Below are positions 1-6,251 of a stretch of 15,069 nucleotides of DNA, in pieces (position 1 is the stretch's first letter; every line of letters starts with the position of its first letter). The position numbers and the translations under genes are program-made. Location of the stretch: contig ML976994.1 of assembly GCA_010015675.1 (NCBI GenBank), positions 817,885-832,953 of the forward strand, in the 5' to 3' direction. Under the pieces are notes generated by a model, which searched no databases, was not told where the DNA came from, and saw only the letters and a program-made list of their open reading frames with translations. The DNA is from Byssothecium circinans. Its lineage: Eukaryota > Ascomycota > Dothideomycetes > Pleosporales > Massarinaceae.

Positions 1-106
1 TTGTTCGAGGGATCCCGTAGGCCTTTGCAGCTGCTCTCTGGCTTTTGTAAATGCCAGCATTAAGATCGTTAATAGCTGATTGAATTGCGATTTCGCGGTT
101 ATCCAT
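1..106 (-). CDS. pogo/Fot1-type transposase, N-terminal fragment (partial)
   Basis: The minus-strand ATG at 106-104 opens 35 codons that run off the left edge without a stop. The protein begins MDNREIAIQSAINDLNAG and continues with YKSQRAAAKAYGIPRT. This matches the Psq-type helix-turn-helix that starts fungal pogo/Fot1 (DDE_1) transposases, where a short amphipathic helix is followed by an 'AAKxYxxPR' recognition helix that binds the terminal repeats. The CENPB-like DNA-binding and DDE catalytic domains would lie outside the window. Unlike the host-type genes here, this segment has no nonsense change, so the copy may be young or still active. The family call rests on this short HTH only; a domesticated Psq-HTH protein is the alternative. 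Confidence 0.72.
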   Translation of the reverse strand, partial: MDNREIAIQSAINDLNAGIYKSQRAAAKAYGIPRT

Positions 107-235
107 TTTGATGCGTTGCGTGGAGAGAAAACGCGTGATTTTCTGAGGGGTGGCCGATTTGGCGATGTGGCCGGAAACCCCTAGCGGCCGGAATCTATAT
201 AGGCTAGCTTAATGTCCATCACTGTTAGTCGAAAA
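107..235. repeat. Candidate terminal region of the pogo-like element
   Basis: Upstream of the transposase ATG lies a short inverted structure, AGGGGTGGCC at 146-155 against GGCC...ACCCCT at 169-182, with GTGGCCG repeated inside it. A second candidate end is CACTGTTAGTCGAAAA at 220-235, whose exact reverse complement recurs at 1217-1232. Tc1/mariner-pogo elements end in inverted repeats flanked by TA, so the right end of the element should lie in this stretch. The left end is outside the window, so the boundary cannot be fixed. Confidence 0.3.
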
Positions 236-506
236 ACACCCCACGCTGAAACAAAGCGAGGTTATGACCCTAACACCTTATTTAGTGTGACTATTCAAAG
301 TCGGATTGAATGAGTTCAGCATCTTCAGTTATTTCTTTATCTAAGCCTGATTTGCGAAACCAAAAATACAGTCGTCTTCAGCATAGTATTGATAATCCTA
401 CTTAATGTGTGCACAATGCCTTTCTCCTTACACCCCTGCATTACTGCTGCTACTAAAACTTCTACAATTTTCGGAGGGTCTAAGCGATAGCTATTCTTGG
501 TGAAAA

Positions 507-626
507 TATACAAGGGAGACTCATGAACGGGCTGCCCCCCCCTCCCTGTCCCTCTCACATATACTCGTCGCTGATTGGTTGTGACAGGGAGGGGGGGGCA
601 ACCCGTACATGAGTCCCCCTTGTATA
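507..626. mobile_element. Foldback MITE with 44-bp inverted arms
   Basis: The left arm 507-550 and right arm 583-626 are reverse complements at 41 of 44 positions, separated by a 32-nt loop. Both arms start (read inward) with TATACAAGGG, contain a run of eight C/G and end in TCCCTGTC. The outermost TA on each side (507-508 and 625-626) fits the TA target duplication of Tc1/mariner-pogo elements, leaving a 116-bp element at 509-624. It has no coding capacity and must have been mobilised in trans, if at all. The outer ends do not match the termini proposed for the pogo-like element at the left edge, so the partner transposase is unknown. Confidence 0.75.
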
Positions 627-632
627 TCCAGC

Positions 633-776
633 TTATAGTGGCGTTAAGAGCACGCGGATGTGCGTTCCAAGTTCATCCGTAGGGATGATCTGCAGGGCCT
701 TTCCGCGCTGGTCCAAGCGGGCTCGTATTATATTGCGGGCTATACCCGAAATGTTTGCAGCTTTCCCTAGAGGGCA
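633..776 (-). pseudogene. Short coding-like remnant, family not recognised
   Basis: This 47-codon minus-strand frame ends in TAA at 635-633. Its C-terminal part reads IIPTDELGTHIRVLLTPL, preceded by a helix-like basic stretch (GIARNIIRARLDQR). Upstream of a TAG at 779-777 the same frame stays open for several dozen more codons, with a basic PLPRKRAR tract, so it may be the damaged 3' end of a longer gene. The MITE ends only 6 bp beyond the stop. Composition looks coding, but I know no matching family; it could be chance. Confidence 0.22.
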
Positions 777-1232
777 CTAGAAGCAACGCTCCAATGACAC
801 AAGCGTTACTGAAAGGAGTCTAGCTCGCTTACGTGGGAGCGGCAATTGGAGACTCCGATGCTTAGCAGTACCTACAGGGGTGGCGATCTTTGCATGAATC
901 TGCGCGCAATAGTAGGCACAGGGGTCCTGAAGCATCCTTGCTTTTGTGATAGGGTTCTAGCGCTTGGACACTATTCTGTACTTGCTCCGTACGCGATAGA
1001 GCTCATGATCAGGCTCACAGCGAGGGTTGTTTGTTATTAGCATGAAACAGGGTTCCGTGCGAGACACGCAAGAAAGCTGTAAGGCGTAGGTAATTTTGAA
1101 TTAAAAGCAGCTGAAGGTACGTAACAAGAGCCAGAGCACCTAGCCTAAGGGTATTTACACAGTATTTGATTGTGTGCGTAGAGAGTGATCTAACTAAAGA
1201 TGGATCTCTCGCTTAATTTTCGACTAACAGTG

Positions 1233-1435
1233 TTTTTCTACCTATGGTGAGGGACGTTACATATAGAGTAGTAAACAAACCAAGTAAGTTAGATACAGTA
1301 GTTACTTGCACTTGCACTTCCACTTGCACTTGCACCTAAAGCTATAGAGGTTCCATTTAGCACCCTGTTCGTGTTAGAGGATATGTTTGCTTACTTAGTA
1401 TATATAGAATATCTAACTAATATTGCGCTGTCTTG
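1233..1435. other. Gap downstream of the NLR pseudogene, with ACTTGC microsatellite
   Basis: Five hexamer units of ACTTGC, the third reading ACTTCC, lie at 1304-1333. Otherwise the stretch from the 16-bp repeat to the end of the receptor frame shows no gene. The stop-free ORF on the plus strand at 1371-1568 is the shadow of the receptor's C-terminal exon. Confidence 0.5.
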
Positions 1436-1718
1436 TTATAAGCAAATTAATGCTATGCGCCTAGACCTACAGCCTAAACAGACCATGTGCTTATATACTG
1501 CTGCAACACAGTTACGATACTCAGGCGGAAGCCATAGAAAGCGCCGTTTTTGGCGTAGTATCCACTGACCCTGTACTGTAGTGCAAGAGGGTTCTTCAGT
1601 TTGTAGGATAGCTGAAGCAGCGACAAGTCCTGACGGCAGAGAGATGTCACCCCTGTTCGTCTAGAGGGTCCGGCTATCTGGTGAGAACACCACTGCCCTA
1701 ATCTATCCTGAATAGCCC

Positions 1719-1987
1719 TCCAGCACGCTGCGACACTGTCCCGTCGCTGTCTCCCACACCCGCACTGTGTTGTTGGAGGATGCTAAGGCGACTAGCTGTC
1801 CGTCTCGCGAGAACACCACCGCGTTGACCTAACTTGAATGGCCCTCCAGCACGCTGCGGCACTGTCCCATCGCTGTCTCCCACACCAGCACTGTGCAGTC
1901 ATTGGATGCTGAGGTGACTAACTGTCTGTCTAGCGAGAACACTACCGCGTTGACCCGTTGTGAATGGCCCTCCAGCACGCTGCGATA
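1719..1987 (-). repeat. WD40 repeat array, exact 126-bp period
   Basis: The string CCTCCAGCACGCTGCG (reverse strand of 'RSVLEG') starts at about 1718, 1844 and 1970, giving two full 126-bp (42-residue) units plus a third partial one. Units 1 and 2 both carry VNAVVFS, an 'xLVxxAS' strand and a VWET-xGQC end. They are very similar at nucleotide level, as in HNWD genes whose WD repeats are homogenised within the array. Differences cluster just after 'EGHS'. The third unit diverges into the C-terminal tail. Confidence 0.85.
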
Positions 1988-3810
1988 CGCATCCCACTCT
2001 GCCTCCCTCTGTGAGAGCATCTTCACTGTCTGCTGGACCTGTCTAATGAAGATCTTCCCCACAATGCTCGCCTCAGGTGAGAATACAAGTGCCGACGAGT
2101 AGACTTGGAGGGGAGCGTCTGCGAGTATGGACACGAACCGCAGCACAAATCGACTTGCATCGTGGAGGAAACTCGCAACGGTGTGACTGAACGGCTGCGT
2201 TCTAGGTTAGCATCAGATTATCCTATGGTCACTTGGAAAGCCCACCGTCACTAGTAGTCGTAGTCTTGCCACCAAGTTTACACATAGACTCGTTTCGTGC
2301 ATTAGGCTCATAGCTTCGAGCCAGTGAAGAAGATGTGTCTCAAGGAAGCGGTGCGTTACGTCTCCATCCTTGATGCTGCCATAGCTTCGCTCCAGATGAT
2401 CCACCCAGTAGCGACACGCATACTGCAGCTCGGGAGGTAGGCACGCCGTGATCCTGCTCCCGTCCATTTCCCTTCCGAGCATTCCAGGTTCAGAAAGTCT
2501 GCACATGTCTTGCTGAAGGCTATTAGGGGCAGACATAAGCTCAAGGCAACGGGACGCCAGCTTCTTATGTGTGCTCCCCCCGTTAACCCCGAAGCTGTCA
2601 TCATCGCATCTCTTCTTGTCAAGCAGGAAGTCGCGGAACGACGGATGGTGTAGACGAAGCGGCTGGGCAGGATCTTCTAGGATGTTGAGAATGGCATGCA
2701 GATCTGCTAGTGCCTGCCTAACCTCTTCGTCTCTAGACTGGAGCAGCTTGCTTAATGACCATACGGATAGAGTAGAGAGCAGTACTACCATACTCCTAAG
2801 AACGTACCTTAGCACCCTACACTGCTCTCCTCTCTCTTTATCTGTATAGTCTGCAGATACTAAGTTCTAAAGCACGGTGATATAGATCTGGTCAAGATGC
2901 TTCTCTAGAGCGGCAGTAGTGTTGCCGTCGTTACGTAGGATCGTCTCTAGTCTTTTAGCTGCAAAGCCCTTTCCTTTACAGATAAAGTGATAGGTAGTAG
3001 CTGCCCAGATGAACAGACCACTAGCACTCTGGACTAGCTGCATGATGGTTTCTGCGCCTAGCCAGCCAGCGCGTAAATACTATCTCTGCCCGACAGACTG
3101 AAGCTCGTTCTCTAGGAAGCGTTTTATGTCCTGGTCGACAATTGACAGCAATATGTCGTGCAGCACGAAGCCCTTGTGTTCCGCATCCGTGATCTACCTA
3201 AACACATGGCGTATCAGCACTTCTAGCCGGCTCGTTAGAAACACTCGCAGTCGAATTTTATCTAATGACCGCGTATCGGCCAGTAGCCTCATGATGATCT
3301 AGACATCATCATTGTCGTCACACTCATCAAGCGCATCAATAACCACGACGTATGGCCCTAGCTCGCGCAGCTTCAACAGCGGGCGAAGAATAAGGTGCTG
3401 CCACTAGTCGTGCAAAGACTGGTTGGTAACATCCACGCACTCTGCAACAGCACTGCAAATGTGCTTACGAGATGCTGGCACATTCTGCGCAAGCTGCACC
3501 GCGATGCTTGCGACAAACTTGCTTGCGTGGCCAACGTCGCCGCCGCCGCGCGAGAAGAAGAAGCTGGCCGCCAGGCGCTGCTTGTCGCAGTAGCTGCGCG
3601 CGACCGTCCGCGCGATCATTGACTTGCCCGTGCCCGCCAGGCCGCTCAGCCAGAAGATGCACCACTCGTCTGGCCCTTTCACCCAGTTGTATATCTCGCG
3701 CAGGAGGTCGACACGCGTGTCGCGGAGGCAGGTGGACTCGTGCTGCTTAGCGTATGAGTTGAAAGGCGCGTCTTTGGCGTGCGGTAGACGACTGAGGGTG
3801 TTCTCTAGCC

Positions 3811-3892
3811 CTAGTGTTAAGGTGTCTGCTTAGCGTCCCATTCTTGCTAACAGCCTAAGGGCCTTATTAGGTGGGGTGATGTTGCAACGTAC
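3811..3892 (-). other. Intron 1 of the NLR gene (82 nt)
   Basis: The donor is GTACGT directly after the codons for VHF, the branch-like CTTAAC lies close to the acceptor, and the acceptor is CACTAG. Splicing joins exon 1 in phase 1 to GG-CTA-GAG-AAC, giving VHF-G-LENTLSRLP, which is exactly the reading frame that continues through the NACHT domain. Unspliced, the exon 1 frame meets tandem stops within the intron. Confidence 0.8.
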
Positions 3893-3958
3893 CAAAGTGG
3901 ACAAAGCTGTTGATGGTGTAAGCTTAGACGCTAGAGTGGGCGTCGCTGAAGGAAGTCA
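3893..3958 (-). other. N-terminal amyloid-type motif of the receptor (exon 1)
   Basis: Codons after the third ATG read TSFSDAHSSV, then TAA, then AYTINSFVHF, with G completed across the splice. The pattern of alternating hydrophobics with Q/N/G at fixed spacing resembles fungal NLR amyloid signalling motifs (sigma/PP type). The TAA sits where the paired motif in the upstream gene has Gln (CAG or CAA), consistent with a CAA-to-TAA change. In known systems such motifs nucleate the same fold in a partner effector. Confidence 0.6.
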
Positions 3959-3960
3959 TG

Positions 3961-3974
3961 GAGGCCATGGCCTC
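3961..3974. repeat. 14-bp perfect palindrome over the receptor start codon
   Basis: GAGGCCATGGCCTC is self-complementary and centred on the second in-frame ATG (3968-3966). It is probably incidental to a Kozak-like GCCATGGCC context. Confidence 0.5.
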
Positions 3975-3989
3975 ACTACAGTAGAGCAT

Positions 3990-4277
3990 GTATTAGTGGT
4001 AGTGTGTCTACAGTAATAGAGTCTACGGCGCCGTGCCTAGTGGCCCTCAGCCTAGTGGCCGTTCAGCCTGCAGCCTCACAACCCCAAGCAATCACTCGCG
4101 AGGTCCACGGCTAAGGGCCAAGCATGCATGCGCCTAGTCTTGACTCACTCGCCCGGCTAGCCTCGTTGTGGCTTTATATGACTCGTAGTTTCAACGTGAA
4201 TCTTAACTGATTGTATACAGCAATATCTCAGACATCAATTTCCATTGAATTGCTAATTACCGGCTAAGTTCCAAACC
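3990..4277 (-). promoter_or_regulatory. Intergenic region and candidate TATA box between the effector-like and NLR genes
   Basis: About 290 bp separate the TGA of the phosphorylase-like gene from the first receptor ATG. On the minus strand CATATAAAG (around 4180-4172) lies about 185 bp upstream of the first ATG and could be a TATA element for the receptor. CCTAGTGGCC-type repeats occur near 4036-4066. All three minus frames contain stops, and nothing suggests that the two genes are fused. Confidence 0.35.
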
Positions 4278-5375
4278 TCAACGTCGTCCAAATTGTATAT
4301 TGCCGTGAATGTTTCCGGCCTGAATGCTATCTTGACTGTTGCCGAACGTAATGTTCTGTGTGTTTGCGGATTGCTGTGGTGAAGACCGTTCTGCAAACTA
4401 CGCGCTACTAGTGGCGTATATCGCGGGGATCATAGCTAATAGCCCTTTAGCGTACGCTGCCGCCGTAGCTGCCGCGTAGTTCTGCCAGCCCTTGTTCTTA
4501 TAAGAATCTGCATAGTCGCAGATGCCCCAAACTACTACACACGGATACTCGTCCATCACGCCTGCTGCTTCCATCTCAAAACAAATGGCGTCGTGCTCTC
4601 GTTAGACTCTATTTCGTTTAGAGGCGAATATCTGCAGCTGATTGCTCGATGCAATGTTACCGAAATGGACGGATGGCTCGTTAACTAATCAGGTAGCTCC
4701 GTCTCCTTGATCAGAACGCGAGACGGTGTAGCCCGCGTCGCAGCATACTCTGCAGTCGTCAAGCTCAGCGCCTTAGTGCTCGTATCCGTCTCCAAACAGT
4801 CTATCGCGGGTTAGGCCGAGATCGTCATACTGGTGCTATCACTTCTCGTCGAGCTTGTAACGCATCTGCTTCAGGACTTCTGCGATGTTCGTCTTGGACT
4901 GGCCTTTGGCACGGAAGTTATTAACAGCGGCCATAAGGTCGCCTGGAATACTGTTAGTGTATCCATGAAAGTTTAGTCACCCCTGACCCTCCCACGCTCC
5001 CTTATCATACTGCAATACCCTGCCATGATTGCCTCGTGGAGAGCTGACAACCACGTCCCTAAGCATAATCTCCGAGGCTGCACCAGCTGGTCTATAGTAA
5101 GGCACGCCGCCAGCGATGCTGACCAAGAGAAAGTATCTAATGTTAGGGAATCCAGCGCGCATCTTCTCGGCGAGGATGGCAGCTTGACTAAGCCCTATCC
5201 CTCGCTGCACTCCAATGACGACCTTGTGTTTTCCGATTCGACCGCCTAAATAGAACGCACTCTGGTATTAAACCTCGTCTTGCGGGTATTCTTTATCTAG
5301 CACCAGCCTTGCAGCCTCTTTTTCTAGCGGGAGAGGGCAGATCCATCCTATGGTGAACTGTTGGTTCCTGGCCAT
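4278..5375 (-). pseudogene. PNP_UDP nucleoside phosphorylase-like protein with C-terminal amyloid-type motif (RIP-like degraded)
   Basis: One minus-strand frame of exactly 366 codons runs from ATG 5375 to TGA 4280. It begins MARNQQFTIGWICPLPLEKE, typical of fungal PNP_UDP domains. It keeps the glycine loop SIAGGVPYY (~86-94), the VVVSSPRGNHG strand, the nucleoside-site segment [10 protein letters not shown] (~265-274) and [20 protein letters not shown] (~283-302). These domains occur in N-termini of fungal NLRs and as stand-alone effectors; the expected chemistry is nucleoside phosphorolysis or hydrolysis. Residues 341-363 form a Gly/Asn/Gln-rich tail related to exon 1 of the receptor downstream on the same strand. 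Eight internal stops (TAA, TGA and TAG), no intron and no indel indicate substitution damage only. Confidence 0.88.
4287..4355 (-). other. C-terminal amyloid-type motif of the phosphorylase-like protein
   Basis: The 23 codons read NITFGNSQD followed by SIQAGNIHGNIQFG, and the gene stops two codons later. Position by position, F-x-x-x-x-x-S-[IV]-Q-A-x-x-I-x-x-x-[IV]-x-F-G is shared with the receptor's exon 1 (its Gln position is now TAA). No gap is needed. The Q-x-G-N-I-x-G core resembles RHIM-like/PP and sigma motifs of fungal signalling amyloids. Assignment to a named motif family would need a profile search. Confidence 0.6.
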
Positions 5376-5587
5376 TGGGAGTGGCAAGCAGCTCTTGCGA
5401 CAACTGCTAGGGATGGGAAGTAATGTAAGGCAGTGGACGGCAGTAGACAGTGGACGGTAGTAGGTAGCAGTGGGTGGTAGTGAGCAATGGTGGGTGCAAG
5501 CGGTTAAAAGAGAGCTTAGGCAGCAGCACGGCAGGTAAGGCGCCTTGATTGCATGTCAAATTAATCCGCTGACCAAGAACTCCTTAG
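5376..5587. promoter_or_regulatory. Probable shared upstream region with G-rich simple repeats
   Basis: This lies between the start of the phosphorylase-like gene and the plus-strand remnant. From 5431 to about 5500 it holds degenerate CAGTGGACGG/TAGGTAG/TGGGTGG units; CAGTGGACGG occurs at 5431-5440 and 5448-5457. Read from the gene it is a CCACC/CTACC-rich tract. No clear TATA box is seen. Confidence 0.35.
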
Positions 5588-5827
5588 ATCAAGAATGCTG
5601 TTTCTACGGCCCACGCGCTAGCTATAAAGGAGAAGTGTAGGATACAGTTCACGCACCTTTCTAAAGCTCTGACTGTGAGCGAGAAGTTTATGCGTGAGTT
5701 TAATGGGGCGGAACATGTTACTAGCCTGTACAGTTAGGGATTCCGCAAAGGTCTTGAGGAATTCCGGTCGTTTGGGCAAGTCAGCTGTGAAGGAGAGACC
5801 TAGCTAGATCTGGACGGGGAATCATGA
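5588..5827 (+). pseudogene. Unidentified coding remnant
   Basis: A plus-strand frame reads IKNAVSTAHALAIKEKCRIQ, then LSKALTVSEKFMREFNGAEH and, after a TAG at 5735, GFRKGLEEFRSFGQVSCEGE; further stops follow at 5801 (TAG) and 5825 (TGA). The composition is protein-like and mainly helical, and the stops again look like single substitutions, so this is probably the damaged core of a gene divergent from the phosphorylase-like one. I do not recognise the family. Neither the true start nor the end can be set. Confidence 0.35.
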
Positions 5828-6251
5828 AGCCGCTCTTTACAGAAGCTAGTTAGGCTAAGTTCCATAGCTAATAATTTGTGTCGTTTTAGAGGTCGATTAT
5901 AGAAGTGTTCCATCTAAAGTTATAGCGCCAGTGGTGAAGAACCTTGAGCGCGAAGATGCCAGAAATTACTTGCTTATTGGCCGATCGCAACACCTGATTG
6001 TGCCAAGCTGATCTAATCCACCTGGCTAATAATAGGATGCCGGTTCAGAACTGAACCCCTAACGCTAAATAGCCCAGTGCCATCCCTCTTAACCTTCAAC
6101 GTAAACCCATCTGTCCCGCGAGCATGTTGTACAATACGCTCTTCTACGACACGCTGCATTTTTTATGCAAAAATTCGAGAAGCAGACAGGATACATAAAC
6201 CTCCATGGGCGCACCTTTGCTTATCTCCACTTCCTAGTTCTCGGGCTCTCG
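5828..6251. other. Gap without recognisable gene
   Basis: This lies between the plus-strand remnant and the end of the FunK1 frame. All six frames are closed often. The in-frame extension of FunK1 past its TAA at 6254 contains further stops and no family similarity. The plus-strand ORFs at 6077-6371 overlap the kinase tail or this gap and are not supported. Confidence 0.5.

Larger units (their letters stand above)
220..1232. repeat. Region bounded by a perfect 16-bp inverted repeat pair
   Basis: CACTGTTAGTCGAAAA at 220-235 and its exact reverse complement TTTTCGACTAACAGTG at 1217-1232 face each other about 1 kb apart. The match does not extend in either direction. It may mark the ends of an old non-autonomous DNA transposon, or one arm may be the end of the pogo-like element and the other a solo remnant. 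No target-site duplication is obvious beside either arm. Confidence 0.3.
1436..3989 (-). pseudogene. NACHT-WD40 NOD-like receptor with N-terminal amyloid-type motif (RIP-like degraded)
   Basis: This is a cytoplasmic STAND/NLR signalling ATPase of the HET-E/HNWD kind. Exon 1 (3989-3893; in-frame ATGs at 3989, 3968 and 3959) encodes a short motif. After the intron, exon 2 (3810-1436) stays in one frame to a TAA at 1438. The decoded length is about 823 codons. Visible parts are Walker A GLAGTGKS (residues ~89-96), Walker B YVVVIDALDECDD (~186-198), the helical region after NACHT, the FLHDASRFVLRF linker, PLQVYSSALVFSPE, then 42-residue WD repeats from about residue 645, and the typical tail WLPPEYRNCVAAVYKHMVCL. 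At least eleven in-frame stops interrupt it (one in exon 1), with no frame-shifting indel in exon 2, so it is a dead copy whose motifs are otherwise preserved. Only about 2.5 WD repeats remain, few for this family. The true stop could be the next in-frame TAA at 1393. Confidence 0.9.

Noticed and set aside
846..1040. Plus-strand 64-codon ORF starting METPMLSSTYRGGD
   Set aside because: No family signature, and it overlaps a minus-strand coding-like frame.
3395..3833. Plus-strand ORFs over the NACHT domain
   Set aside because: They are Arg/Ala-rich shadows of the clearly recognisable receptor frame on the other strand.
3404..5375. A single fused PNP-NACHT-WD40 receptor, as is common in fungi
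   Set aside because: The PNP frame ends in TGA two codons after its motif, then ~290 bp closed in all minus frames follows. The NACHT gene has its own ATGs, its own motif copy and an intron that fixes its frame. Two genes explain this better.
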